Shown here piece by piece: positions 1 through 12,005 of a stretch of DNA of 64,000 bases (its first letter is position 1; every line of letters begins with the position of its first letter). This DNA is from Kalaharituber pfeilii. Lineage: Eukaryota; Ascomycota; Pezizomycetes; Pezizales; Pezizaceae. The notes under the pieces are model-generated. The model did not search any database. It was given only the letters and a program-made list of their open reading frames with translations, and had not been told where the DNA came from. A program made the translations under genes and the position numbers. The stretch is taken from contig WHUZ01000021.1 of NCBI GenBank assembly GCA_015179045.1, positions 372,001 to 436,000 on the forward strand. The letters are read 5' to 3'.

Positions 1-1010
1 TCGGAACACCAGTATATGTTGGTTTAGGTCCAAGAAGTGGATATGCGAGGTTAACATGAACGTTGGGAAGTCGTTTGTGAGTTTCTCTTGTGGAATGACT
101 TCATGTATCGTAGACCCCTTCTTCGTTCGAATAATCAACTGGTCGCCGCGCATGGCAAAATATACCTAGGATCGTAATTTAGAGAAAGGTAGCAACAGAA
201 TGTTGTCCAAGGTGTTCTTACCTTGAGTTCCCAGTACACCTCATGCACAGGATGAACCATCTGAAATAACATTCCAGGCATATCTATATCTGCTCTGGTT
301 ACCAAAAAGGTCCGCTTGAAATAGTCAGCTATACAGAACATATTCTACTAGGATGGGCAGTCAGAAGTGCCACTTACATTTGAAACAATCTTTGTAGAGT
401 GGATTATTCACGTATTCCTTCCGCACCTCCCCTAAAGGAAATCCATTTACAAGCAACACCCTTCTAACAGATTATACGTAGTGCACATTCATCGGTAAGC
501 CTCCACCTGTCCTAGTCGTGGTCCATCTATCATTCGGAGCTTCCAATACACTCCACGGCTGTCCAGCAACATACTGTGGAAAGACTCTGAGAGCAGCGGC
601 ATGGAACACTCATTATTCGCACAAACAAGGCCCCGTAAGTACGGCTCCATTCGATGTGCTAACCTCTCGTTTTTTGTAAGCAGATATGAGAACTCATGTA
701 TATTGATATCGGAAGGGGCAGTATTGTAAATGCATGCCGTACATTCGATGAAGTCGGCTAAGTCGCACTTGGAGTTGAACACGGCGTAGAGGTCGCCCAG
801 GTCTACATCAAAAGTGAGTCGGCACGTGGCCGCCATTGCTAATGCTAGCTTTTGCCATTTCTGCCGAGTTCTGTCATTGTCGGAGGAGCAGATATAGCGG
901 AAGATGCCCAGCATCCAGTCCATATACACAGCACGCGACATCCTGAGAAGGTGCGCAGCTCTTGATTTGATTGCCCCTGATGGGGCGAAAGGGAATATGC
1001 AATCAACCAT
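1..1010 (-). CDS. 5' part of a large spliced gene, possibly DUF3638-like (partial)
   Basis: I assemble four exons on the minus strand: 1010-507, 426-378, 328-222 and 165-1, still open at the window edge. The introns are 80, 49 and 56 nt, with GT..AG ends; the 49-nt intron contains CTGAC. The joined frame has no stop. It reads through DGPRLGQ|VRKEYVNNP, then HPVHEVYWELK|VYFAMRGDQL, and on to HIHFLDLNQHILVFR. This run (a YWEL segment, then an RGDQLIIR-type strand, then VIPQEKL, then HFLDLN) resembles the N-terminal half of very large fungal proteins that carry DUF3638/DUF3645. That match is from memory and is tentative. The ATG at 1010 is used here, but an acceptor-like ACAG just upstream leaves open an earlier exon. 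Codon use is ordinary. The product may instead be an unrelated conserved hypothetical protein. Confidence 0.5.
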
Positions 1011-1013
1011 CAC

Positions 1014-2029
1014 CTCGAGCTCTGTTTGTAAGCCATGTACAACAATTTTATGATCCTATTACAAGTCTTGATTCTATGTGCTAGTTTGTGGTGTGAGTGA
1101 ATAGGTGAGTGCAGTTTGGTTAATGTGAACTATATCATGATCATCCCTCACAAATTAAAGCCATGCTCAGCAAGCATTATTTTACAGGTGTCCGTTAGCA
1201 GGATATCACAAAGCCATTCTTGGCCACATACAAATTTGGACTTACAATCATTTTCCCCAATTGCGATGACTACATCACCTGACCAAATATTGCAATTGTA
1301 TTGCCATGTACATGTTATTTACCCGAAGTATTCGCACATGAGACGCTCTATATTCATGAATATTTTTTGAGCGAATACTCACGAGGTTGCCGTCGACGCC
1401 TCAAATACTTTTACTGGCTGGTTCGGAAAACGTATGCGCTATTCACTACGCTCATCCGACTGTGTGCAAATCTCACACCACACCGTCTTACTGTGGGATC
1501 GATCAGATAAGAGCTTTGAACCAGGATGTACTGTAACAAGGCCGGAAGCAGTCTTGCTGCAATAGCGGAGGCAGTAACATTTTGTACAACATGCGGGACA
1601 ATTTAGCCTTAGTTATTGTACAACAGTCATGAATTTGGCTGCATCGAAACCATCAGTGGTTACGCGGCAAACTGGTGACAGATACTGTAACTTCCATCAG
1701 TGCCCTTGCAGCCTACAGAGAGCACAACTAACTGCATCACGGAGTCTGATGATCCTCTCCGCATGCCACTTCGCCCAATTCAATTGATGGTATCGACAAC
1801 TCCTTGCCAGAACGGGAGGCTCCAACATCTGCAGGGAAGCAGCGGCAGTGCAACTACGACAGGGATGCTTGAAGGTGAGGCTATGCCTGACAATGGTGAA
1901 TCTAGGTATATCTTTGTTAGATCCCCAGTTGTCGCGATGACTGGTATTGAGCTGCCACTTCAATACGAAAAGGAACCCTCTTTGCATACTATCACTCGTG
2001 GAGGAACTTGAATCAAGAGCTGCAGGAAA
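1014..2029. other. Intergenic, no gene recognised
   Basis: The reading frames here are short and overlap on both strands (for example 1700-2011 on plus against 1697-1987 on minus), and none resembles a known protein. The stretch presumably holds the divergent promoters of the minus-strand gene to the left and the membrane-protein gene to the right. Confidence 0.5.
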
Positions 2030-3394
2030 ATGGGGTTGCGGTCGCCACGCATGAATTACCTTCGGTCAAATTTTCTATTTGCACTCTTTGCAGTCACCCT
2101 TATTTTCTCTTTTCTCGCCAATGCTGAGAACTCACAAAACGCGCATGCACCGCAAGGACCACAAGATCGGTCGTCATATTCGGCGCTGGTCTCAACGCAT
2201 GGAAGGCAGAATAACAACGAGACCGCCAGCTCCGAGGAACGTTGTGGTTTCGATGGTGACCAGGACACTTACGGACTCGGAATTCGGATCGGTCTTTACT
2301 TCCAGTGGCTCACCTCGTCGCTCGCTTACAATTTTGTGCCGAGCGAAGCTGTGACTATGCGAGGTGTCAATAACTGTTTTCAAGCAGCTATGTTTGCAGG
2401 TCTGCTGTTTGTGACAATAACCAAAGGCTCAGAACTATTCGCTGTAGAGGCATACCTTATGCTACTCTTCTGCATGGGAGGTGTGTGTTCAAGCACAGGA
2501 GACGAGGGGCCGTCGTACTGGGAAGACGACGAGAATCCTCAACAGCGTGCGCGTACAATCCGAGGATATGCATATTATGATACTACAACTCTCGGAAGCT
2601 ATGTGCGGCTGCTGCTTACGGCCGCATTTCTCGCTTACGGGCTTTGGTTTGTGTGGGTCGGTATGGACGGGATGCGGCACCCCCCGTGTTCCACATATGC
2701 ATTCTTCTTCGCTAGGGTGAATCTGTACAACTGGTTTCGCACGTTTTTGAAGGTCATCTTCACGATTTCTGCCATCCCAACAACCTACTGGACGATCACC
2801 GGCTTTTGTAGCCTCATGAAGCAATCCTACAAATACTGCTTTTGTGGTGGCTGGCGTGGGTATGAAGACGTGGAAATGCAATCCAAGGTCACCACTGATG
2901 GCACCCCCGAGGGGGATCCACTCGACGCGGGTGCTACCAACCTCACCTTCAAGAAGGGACACGTTGGATTCGGGGGTGCGTTGATCCTGTTCATCGTCGC
3001 TGTGGAACTGACAATCCGGTGGAATGTGATTGAGGGAGTGGACGACGTTGGCTCAACAGGGCAGCTGCTTCCTGTCATTCTTGGAGTCGGTGGTATGGGG
3101 AGGGTGTTTACGAGATTCGTCGCAGACACCCTGAAGGAGCTGGGGAAAGGTAAAACGACCAACGTGATACATATACAACCACAAGAATCCAAGTTGGAAA
3201 CCCTGCTCGTGGGGACGGGTGTATCAGAAGTGGTAAAAGAGCCTGAGCAGCAGGAGATCACCAATGCGTCGACGAGCACTGTGCAAAAGCCAGCAACGCG
3301 TTCTCCATCCACATCTAGGCCAGGTACAAGTGCGCCGATACCCTCTTGCACGGATCCAGGCCGGCTTCAAGCAGATCCTGGTAAACCGGTGTAG
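2030..3394 (+). CDS. Fungal multi-pass membrane protein, function unknown
   Basis: A single open frame of 454 codons without an obvious intron. The second Met (codon 8) begins a clear signal-peptide-like segment (NYLRSNFLFALFAVTLIFSF), so either Met could be the start. A hydrophilic stretch then leads to the motif CGFDGDQDTYGLGIRIGLYF at about residues 72-91. This motif resembles a widespread, uncharacterised ascomycete family (C-G-F-x-G-x-x-D-x-Y-G-L-G-I-R). Hydrophobic segments follow at about 112-150, 190-211, 228-262, 310-328 and 343-360, which suggests five to six membrane spans. A Cys-rich loop (SYKYCFCGGWRGYEDVEM) sits near residues 263-285. The last ~70 residues are Ser/Thr/Pro-rich and probably cytosolic. 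I know of no established function for this family. The gene stands alone, with no operon-like or cluster context. Confidence 0.75.
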   Translation: MGLRSPRMNYLRSNFLFALFAVTLIFSFLANAENSQNAHAPQGPQDRSSYSALVSTHGRQNNNETASSEERCGFDGDQDTYGLGIRIGLYFQWLTSSLAYNFVPSEAVTMRGVNNCFQAAMFAGLLFVTITKGSELFAVEAYLMLLFCMGGVCSSTGDEGPSYWEDDENPQQRARTIRGYAYYDTTTLGSYVRLLLTAAFLAYGLWFVWVGMDGMRHPPCSTYAFFFARVNLYNWFRTFLKVIFTISAIPTTYWTITGFCSLMKQSYKYCFCGGWRGYEDVEMQSKVTTDGTPEGDPLDAGATNLTFKKGHVGFGGALILFIVAVELTIRWNVIEGVDDVGSTGQLLPVILGVGGMGRVFTRFVADTLKELGKGKTTNVIHIQPQESKLETLLVGTGVSEVVKEPEQQEITNASTSTVQKPATRSPSTSRPGTSAPIPSCTDPGRLQADPGKPV

Positions 3395-6300
3395 AGCACT
3401 TCCAGTGGACATCAATACATGAAATTGAAGTTTGAAAGTGGCGGTCGATAAGTTGCTAGATAGACGCAATTGCATGAAGTTTTTCCTCCGACAAATCAAA
3501 TCGATTCTTTACGGGAAGTCAGTCTCCACTACTTCTCCACGTTTACTATCATTTAGAGTATGACGATGAACAAAATATTAAAATGGTGTTAGCGCTGCTT
3601 CTTCGCCGGATTTTGGGGAGTTTATTTTATTTCATTTTATTTCATTTATTTTTGTGCTCTCTTCTTTGGAATTTAGTTAATGGTTAGAACCTTATTGTTC
3701 ATGCATATATATGATATTATTTCCTTGATCAATATCATTTTCCTTTTCTCTTTTATTCCACCAAGTCATGGCGAGTTATATCCGGGGATTCCTTTTGCTA
3801 ATTTATTTGGTAGATGGCGTGAATGTTTTCCTGTTTGACCAAGCATATAGTTGAAGCATGATCCCTTTACGGCAATTTTTTAAGATAGTACACAAAATTC
3901 TGTAATCCAGCATTCATGGTCTTTCAGAACCTCTTCCAGGGCGCTTGAGGACGATTGACATGGAACACTACTTCTCTCAAGTTCCCTGGTGATCTAGAGA
4001 TTCCGCAATTGTGTCCCCTGTATCCGGCATGGCTGCAAAAACGACACCTTGGTTTGTCAATTATCACAAAAAATAAAACTGAAGAGTAGTTTTGGTTTTT
4101 AATATTCCCCCCCCCCCCTCCCCCCCTGCAGGTAGAATGTCCCCGTTATTTTTGCACGGCTGCCAGGTACAAATTGTCACCATCCAATTACAGAAAATAA
4201 CTATGCAAAGCCCCGGCGCAGGTAAAGACTGCCAGCATGCCGATTCATCCAGCGGTCTTCGATAAAATCCGACAATAACATTGATTTGTGCTTGTATTGG
4301 GAGATTTTCTGCAGATTTTCATGTATTGAGAATTAATTCCCTGGCACGAGCGAGAGCGCCGTGACCACCAATATCTCCTAGCTTGGATAAAGTACGTATA
4401 GTAAGTAGCGTGACGTTAGGGACTGTTTAAATACGATGCAAGGCCTCGTTCACTTTTCACGCTATCCCAACATCTACTGTGCTAGTACGGCGATCGATGT
4501 ATAGATCTGCGATCGTATTGCGCAGTCGCCAATAGATGGATCGATATTAGATGCTGAGAGGTGTTTAGCCATTGTCGGCGTAGGATATTAAAGATTGTGG
4601 ATCGCAATTGGAAAAGTTGGGGGAAAAAAAGTTCGTATATTTGTATGGATCTAGTAGACAGCTATAGAACCCTTACGGTAGCTGGGAGTGACGAAATGCC
4701 ATGTAGTTAAACAAGCGTTAGTGATTATGAATTACCGGAAATTTCCAAAAATGCCATGGACACTTACTAGTTCTTTTCTAATCCCACTCAGGAGTAATAT
4801 TGTAAGAGTGCCTTTGTATTTTGTAACCAGTCTTATCATGAAAAATCTTGCGCTATTATGGCTACTTCGCCACAAACTCTTTCTGTAACCTTTCCAGTTC
4901 GTAGGCGGGACTTTCTTGGTCTTCCCTTTTGCACTCTAGTTGTTGGTGCAGCAATATGTTCTCGGCATCTACTTGTATATCGGCAACCTTAGTCATAGGT
5001 ACGTTGGTTTAATAACCGGAGATATAACTATTGTCTCATATATAAGGGGCGTTGTAGGCATGCAAAGCTTGTAATTGCATGACTGGAACATCACCATCCT
5101 GAGAACTGTTGAAGACGGATAATCTGGCTTTGTGTATTGAAGGGGCAAAAAGAAGTGAAATAAATACACACATTTGAATAGATCATTGTAAGTAGACCCT
5201 TTAGAAAAGACTCAAAATTTAGGGTCATGAAGTTTCGGATACAAGCTAACCCTGTCAGTGATTCCCATACATACGGAGTACATGCACGTGCGACAAGCTC
5301 CACTGCCGGTACAACCTCGTTGCCAATTTCAATTGATAACTATACCTGTCATCCACCATAAGGAAACGACCAGGCTTGGCACCACCTCGATATGTAGGTA
5401 CCCTAGTTTTTATATCTCCACTGCCAAAATGTTCTCGTACCAGTTCTCACAATTTTCCTTTATTTGGCAAGCCAGAAAAGTCCAGGTACGAGAAGAGAAA
5501 TTTGGTCGTTGCTGGTGACTGGTCGTTTGCCGGTGGAAGACAGTGATGGGGGGCCTTCAAAGTTGTTGGGTACACTTTCGAGTTCACTGTGTTCTGTGTA
5601 TTTAGAATGAGTTTCACCTATTCTGCCTCCATACCCACGAATGAACGCTGTCGATGAAAATATGACAACTAAAGGGGTAGTGCAACTAGACTAATATCTC
5701 ACGGCTTACAAGAAAGCCTTTTTTATCCCCCGTATTTAAGCAGCTGTTGTGGTTGATGTTGAAGCTCATGGGGAGGGGGGCCTGCAGAACCTGCAGAGCT
5801 GAATTCTATAATTCAGACTGATATATGAAGGAATGTACAGTGCTATATTGTAGACCTCAAGCTTTTACTAACCTCATATTGTAATATAGCACTAGTAGTA
5901 CCATTGCCACTACTTCATGAGCAGGTGGAATGATGCAGAGAGTGGGTATTTGCTAGTGGGCGCCGGAGGGGTTATTTCACAAGTTAGAGAAGCGATAAAA
6001 TTTTAGACACTATAGATTTAGCATTTTCACTTTTTTCCTTCATATTCGATTCAGCACAGTCAATTTAGCCCATAATTAATTCATCGCACATATTAGAGGT
6101 ATATTCTGTGAGATATTGATTGCTAAAACAGGAAACTCGGGGGCGGTGTAGGTGCCAAGGTGCCAGCTCATAGCCCTACGCCGCTCGTTAGCCTACGGAA
6201 CTGGTACCGGACCAGCACTCTGGATTGCCGCCTGGTGGACACCTGCGATGCTGCGGCCCTTATTCATAAAGAACGTTGCCAAATCAGCGCGACAACAGAC

Positions 6301-7790
6301 GGAGGTTTCACCATTTTACATACGCAAAAAGAAAAATAAAAAAGGCGGAGTCAAACTAACCTCAAGACAGCCCAGGCAGAACTTTATCGCCGGAAGGAAC
6401 AAGTCAACATATTCACGCATCGAAAGGACCCTGAAGCATTACCCCCGCCAATATACCAAGGCCTTAGCCGAAGTTGCAAATTCCTTTCGCCCCAGATCTC
6501 TAATCCAGCTACAAGATGGGTGAGAAAGAAACCGGACAAACTTCAGGCTCCGGAAACTAGGCGACCTACCTTGCGTTACATCTAAATTATAAAACTTCTG
6601 CCATAAATCTCAAAAATATATTTCGAAGATGAGACCACTTGGGTGGTAGCAGCCACCAGACAACGGAGACGACAGAAGCTCCTCGAAGCGCTAACCATTT
6701 GTTAAAAATCAGTATGAAGATCTATCGGTCGCAATCCGAGTCATAGCCACCACCGCGGAAAAGTGCATGATAGTGGAGAACGATACGAAGGAGGAGAAGT
6801 GGGAGGCATATCTCTTTTTAGCAAGAGAGAATACGACCAAATCCATCTATCATCTCGCCAGTCTCGATTATTCACCTACTCTACAAGATGTGATCTACTC
6901 AAGTGCGGGAAGCCTCCGCATATCCTGTACCCGCAACCCACGCATCCGCAACTCCAAAAATTGGATGTAGATAGATCTTCAGGCACCGTCTCTTCCCCCT
7001 ACCGCCTAGTTCCCTGCCAGACAGTGCTTGTCAAACGTGTGGCGATTGTGTGAGCCCGTACCGCCAAATCTGTGAATCTACGCTGTTAGTGTCGACACCC
7101 ATAGGGCAGGCCTTTACACGCCTTTGCTGCAAACCCACCGCATTAGCTACGGTACCTGCCCGATTCGCCAAAGTGGAAGCTGCAGAACCTGAGCACAGAG
7201 TTCAATGGGTGTCAAGGGATTTGGAATAAGGCGATCGCTTCTTTCAGCTCCGAAACTCCCGTCCCCAGCGCCGCTTTCATGCATTAGTTGAATTAGGAAG
7301 TTTGAGGGATCCTTTGGAAAATATTGCACTCCCGCAACCCCGCAGCCGCAACCAAGGTATCGAGCAATAAGATTATACTCAGACGTGTTCGAACTTATCT
7401 ATTTAAGGTGTAGAGGCATATGTGAGGAATGAGTAAATACCGATATGCTGTTGGAATGGGCCTTCAAAAAAAATATTGACGTACTATGAATTGGGGAAGC
7501 ATGGGTAAAAGAAAAGAATAGGAAATGGGTGACCACGACGCATCCTGCTTACACAGCAATCATAGAAATTAAATGCTTTGAAAAGAATAATTGCAAAGGA
7601 TAAAGTGCGAGATGAGGTTTTAAGAGATGATCATGAGGAAAAGATGTCCTTACTCCACGACACCCATTGCCCCTTGTGATGGAGTTCCCTTAGGCACTTA
7701 TTAGTCGGTCAGCTATTGCCTGTTACAGGTAGATTAAACGGGACGGATAGGTCAAACAGCACGGGAGGGATAGTTACTTCTTTTGCATCA
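3395..7790. other. AT-rich gene-poor stretch
   Basis: About 4.4 kb with no recognisable gene. There is a C-rich run at about 4107-4127 and T/A-rich tracts near 3620-3660. Unrecognised frames lie at 6152-6523 (plus, 123 codons, Lys-rich middle) and 6763-7053 (two overlapping plus frames). The 6.1-7.1 kb part is richer in GC and codon-like, and could be an old gene or transposon relic, but I cannot assign it to a family. Confidence 0.4.
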
Positions 7791-8397
7791 CTGTCGCTTA
7801 CCTATTAGCGACCGAGTGACAGATCTCTTGGCGCTCCTCATCCCTACAGTTCTACGTGCAATTTCTCCGGCGTCAGGCATGCTAGCAGCAACAGGTAAAT
7901 TCCGGAATATACAGCTGGTGCGCCTAAATATTTAAAGGGTATTTGACAACCACACTATATATACACCTTTTTTATTTAGTGATATGCAGAGAAAGTATGG
8001 CATTCTACGCCACTCTTGCATAACATAGGATAGCACACATTTATTACTATATGGCTATCCTCAACTATAGCTTTTCGCACTCTTAAGTGGCTAAAGAAGG
8101 GTAGCTAGTTGAAATAGCCAGGGATAAGGTTGATGTGGATTTCTGTGGCATCAGAAGCAGTTGCTGAAATGCCCGAAAGTGTCGGAAGCGCCAAAACTAC
8201 CAATAATATCCTGCTGTATACGTAATATACCCTTCGAAATCAATACACTACTTTATAAGTAGCATTTACATACTCTCGATTAAATTAATAGTGTTTTTGC
8301 ATAGCAAATATGCAATAGAGTAGTTGGTATATGATGAACCAGTTCTTTTACTACTATATTCTGCCCTGCCATGGCGAACAGCTGCAAGCGGGGTTAC

Positions 8398-8430
<33 letters not shown>

Positions 8431-9881
8431 ACTATATTCTATTAGCAAGTACAAATTTATACCAAGTGCTACCACCTCGATGTCAGGGAACTACTTCTCT
8501 CTATAGACTATATCCTAAGTGTTACATACCTAAAATGCCCTAATATCCCAGTATTGTAAGCATTCTGAGTGTCTCTATCATTCTCAGTATTATAGAAATC
8601 ATAGCTGTTCTTAATCTCCTTACATAATGTAACGGAGGTGGTAAACGCCTAAGTTACCGTCCACCATGCCAAAAAGACACTTGACTAGCGATATTCGCTA
8701 GTCCTCTGCGTGGCTTAGCACTCATTTATGCGAGTGCGACGCCGTTCCTGCTGTCGCATATCACCTGCGTTGCATATGCGCATTGCATCTGCGCGCGCTC
8801 CGCCCCACCTACGGTTGCGGTCAGCTCGTAACACATAAGCCCTCCCAACATACTGCCCTAATACTATTGTTAGATACTGAACATCTAATAGAGGCTCTTC
8901 CAGCTAGTCATTATAACACTTATGAGGCCACTATAGGATAGTGAGCATCCAGACACACTCCTGTGTACTAGTACTACATTGCCATGAGGGATACTAAATG
9001 TGTATTAGTATTGCTATCTATATCATTCTATATACACCTACATGGCAGTAATACTATTATTATACCTTTCCTACCAGCCATGGTACATGCTATCACATTG
9101 ACATAGCAAGAGATTTATATCATCTATCCATTCTATCAGCTAGGCATATACTATTGTGGCTATAAGGATGCTTCCATACCTACCAATTCTGTAGCAATAT
9201 TCTATCATCAGTATATATACCTATCACATCTGCCAATCCAGTCAATCCTGTTATAAGCTGCTGTGCTCATGAGAGCGTTTTTCTAGCAATTAATACTATT
9301 AGTCCTGCGATATGCTATAGTATTCTTGAGGGTGTTTTCCTAGTAGTCAATACTGCTAGTCATGTTATATGCCATTGTAGTCATAAGAGTAGTTTCATAG
9401 CTGTTAATCCTGTCATTTCTGGGCATACAGTTGTAGTTGTAATTAATAGAAAGTCATAATTAATAGTTTTAGCACTTCCAGCACTTTCGAGTATTTCGGC
9501 AACTGCTTTTGAGGCTATAGAAATTTACACCAACCTTTCCTATCAGTATTTAAGTTAGCTATCCTTCTTCTTTAGTCACTTCAGAATGCAAAGAGGTATA
9601 GTTGACAATAGTCATGTAGTATCTAGCATATGCTATCCTTTACTATGCAAGGTGGTTCTAAAATTCTCTACTTTCTCTGCATATCATTGAATTGAAAAAG
9701 ATGTATATATAGTGTGGCTATCAAATTCCTCCAACTATTCAAGCACACTTGCTGTACATTTTGCAATTTACCTGATGTTGCTAACATGTCAGACGCCGAA
9801 GGTATTGCATGTGGAATTGTAGGAGGAGCGCCAAGAGATCGGTCACTAATAGATACTTGGTCACTAATAGGTAAGCGACAG
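7791..9881. mobile_element. Long-inverted-repeat DNA element, non-autonomous (copy 1)
   Basis: The left end reads CTGTCGCTTACCTATTAG and the right end is its inverse, CTAATAGGTAAGCGACAG. Inverted similarity continues inward for about 420-440 bp (roughly 7791-8225 against 9440-9881). Shared blocks include one around ATGCAGAGAAAGTA and its inverse TACTTTCTCTGCAT. The core carries no transposase-like frame. A second copy at 45513-47342 shares arms and core and is flanked by TA; here TA follows the right end but the left flank reads CA. A LINE 3' stub (8363-8428) interrupts this copy. TA targeting would fit a Tc1/mariner-like or similar superfamily, but the very long arms resemble foldback elements. 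Confidence 0.8.
8363..8428 (+). mobile_element. LINE family I 3' stub with 13-bp target duplication
   Basis: A 66-bp insertion made of the family I tail (CCATGGCGAACAGCTGCAAG, then CGGGGTTACGT) and about 29 A's. It is flanked by ACTACTATATTCT at 8350-8362 and 8428-8440. The paralogous element at about 46070 carries the empty site, which makes this an insertion and not decay. The tail matches the 3' end of the RT-bearing LINE at 57.9 kb, so this is an extreme 5' truncation. Confidence 0.88.
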
Positions 9882-10326
9882 TATTTACGTTGCGTGTATT
9901 TAGTCAGCGCCTTCGGGCAGAGGCGGCTTTTATGACGGTCTCCCCACTCCCCTGTAAAGAACGTCCGCGAGCTATACCGAAAATGTGAACCCTGGTTTCT
10001 GTGTTTTTGTGTTTCTATCCCTTGAGCCGCTAGCCCTTTTTGCACTCTTATTAAGTAGCAACAAAGTCTTCCAGAGGATATCCAGACTCCTGGGAGTGGA
10101 CAGAGCTCTACTACATCAAAATTTGCACCAAATGTTTCGTAAAAATGGTGACGAGTCAGGTGCTTCTCAACTACTTCCTTACTTTGCTCGCCCAAAGCTG
10201 CCTCAACTTCTTTAACTTAGTGTGAGTTTTCTTTCCTTGAAGCCAGAGCATGGCAGAATATATGGAATTATCTTCCGCATATTCATTGTGCCAATTCTTA
10301 GGATATAAGTATTAACCTATTTAGTA
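9882..10326. other. Intergenic, no gene recognised
   Basis: Overlapping frames on both strands (9668-10195 minus, 9985-10215 plus). The minus frame runs across the end of the neighbouring inverted-repeat element, which argues against a real gene. Confidence 0.35.
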
Positions 10327-11247
10327 TATACCAAATCTTATGCTAGACATACTTTGAGTTGCCAAGTGTCAATGATCCTACTTGAGATCTTATTCAACTT
10401 GATGTATACTCTATTACCTATGCTGAGGAAGCATAGCTAGTTTTGTCATGTTTGGCCATGTCATGGGGTCACCATGACCGTAGAGTGAGTGGCCCACCTA
10501 TGTCAGATATGTCAGATATGCAGCGTGGGACACATGCGATATATAATAGCAGTAATTTCATGACCATCATGTAGTACAATACGGGCTGTACACAGTCTCG
10601 GAATCTGCACAAAGGACTAGGTATATAGACTAATACATAGAGTGGCACTATCATATCAAAAGTATGTTTTCACTTATGCAGGTACACATTAATACTGCAA
10701 TGTTGTGGAGTACAACTGATGCGTAGACACTCTCTAAAGTTACAAACATGAAGACGTATAAAAGGAGGAGTGTCACGGCTTGGCGTGCCATGGCGGCAGA
10801 GGGAAGCTGATTACTAGTACGTGTGGACGTCTAAGGGAGCCAAGATCCTTGACCACGTGCGCAAACGTAGGCGAGTCGCTGACCGGCCCGTACGGATACT
10901 CCTATATATACCGACCGCACTACCGGGTGGTACCGGTAGTTCTACCTTTTGGTGCGACGGTTTGCAAACGGTCGGTTGCAATCCGTAACAAGGAGTTTAA
11001 AACTGCTGGTGATACTAGCTATTGCTTTTGGGCAGCTGAAAACTATAGTCATGGTGTGGCAGAACTAACATAGGCAGGACGCTCACTCTACAGTCATGGT
11101 GACCCCATAGCATGGCCAAACGTGACAAAACTAGCTATGTTTCCTCAGCATAGGTAATAGAGTATACATTAAGTTGAATAAGATCTCAAGTAGGATCATT
11201 GACACTTGGCAACTCAAAGTATGTCTAGCATAGGATTTGGTATATGT
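10327..11247. mobile_element. Foldback-type element with ~160-bp inverted arms
   Basis: The arms at about 10327-10488 and 11083-11247 are inverted copies. The left arm begins TATATACCAAATCTTATGCT and the right arm ends in its near-inverse, AGCATAGGATTTGGTATAT. Both arms include ATCATTGACACTTGGCAACT or its inverse, and a CATGGTGACCCCAT-like block. The interior of about 600 bp has no transposase and is itself interrupted by a solo LTR at 10771-10990. The outer target duplication is not clear. Confidence 0.7.
10771..10990. mobile_element. Solo LTR, probably Gypsy type
   Basis: A 220-bp sequence that begins TGTCACGGCTTGGCG and ends CAATCCGTAACA, so it has TG..CA ends. It is flanked on both sides by the 5-bp repeat AGGAG (10766-10770 and 10991-10995). 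A TATA-like CTATATATACC lies near 10900. The ends and the 5-bp target duplication are standard for an LTR left by recombination. A 97-codon frame inside (10780-11073) crosses the LTR end and is not a gene. Confidence 0.85.
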
Positions 11248-12005
11248 TCGGGGCCAGCCATCTTATCCGGGCCAGTCATGAGTGGCCCGGTCTACCCATG
11301 AGTGGCCCGGGCCAGTCGGTAACTGGGCTACTAATCACTAAAGCGGGCCACTGATCAATTTAGAAGGATAAAGGACCAAAAACGAGCCAAGATGCATAAT
11401 TAGATACATGAGTGGAGATGTTGCCGCTTTATAGTACATCATTTCTTAACTGACTTTCTTGTTTCTTTTTTTTAAATATCGCGTAACATCGCTTACCGCT
11501 GTTCACTATGGCAGGTCAACTGACATGCATAGTGCTAGAAGTATCACTCCGTTTACATTAGTATCATCACTCGCATACCGCCCTAAGGGCTACGGCGAGA
11601 CATGATTTCTTAACTGACATGAATAGTACCATGAACATCATTTTTGATTCTTGATGCGTCTCATCATCTGACTCTTCTATACCCCGATTTTGGCATTCCA
11701 CATCAGGATGACAAGAGGGTGAATAGGTACGTAGGCGCTTTCTGCAGCCACATCGCTGGGTTATACATCCTGCTTGACAGGAACAGTTTCCTGAAAATAA
11801 TTCGCCAACTTGAGTAGTGTTGTCATGTTCACAGTATATTCGCCAAGACAGACAACAGAGTGCCGGGAGGCGATAAATGCAAATTCTCACTCAAGTATGC
11901 AGCTGCAGGGTATGTATTCGGAATACGGACGAGGAGCCTCAGGCCAGTCCGCACAAATATGGATGGCCCGGACCACTCATCTCGGAATCCGGACCACAGG
12001 CCCGG
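11248..12005. repeat. GGCCCGG-rich flanked block, hAT-like remnant (tentative)
   Basis: Both ends carry clusters of short GGCCCGG/CCGGGCC motifs in the context GAGTGGCCCGG, at 11250-11345 and 11935-12005. They resemble the subterminal motifs of the element at 44323-47500. The middle is AT-rich and contains a family II LINE stub (11455-11604). I could not define terminal inverted repeats or a target duplication. Confidence 0.4.
11455..11604 (-). mobile_element. LINE family II 3' stub(s) with 14-bp target duplication
   Basis: A 150-bp insertion between direct repeats ATTTCTTAACTGAC at 11441-11454 and 11605-11618. In minus orientation it holds two family II-like motifs (ATCGCTTACCGC... and ATCACTCGCATACCGCCCTA), with a T-rich tract at the left end. 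This suggests a retroposed 3' end, possibly two stubs in tandem. Confidence 0.7.

Noticed and set aside
6152..7053. Retrotransposon gag/pol relic
   Set aside because: Codon-like texture but no recognisable zinc knuckle, protease or RT motif, and no flanking LTRs found.
9668..10195. 175-codon minus frame
   Set aside because: It crosses the right end of the inverted-repeat element at 9881 and overlaps other frames; no family resemblance.
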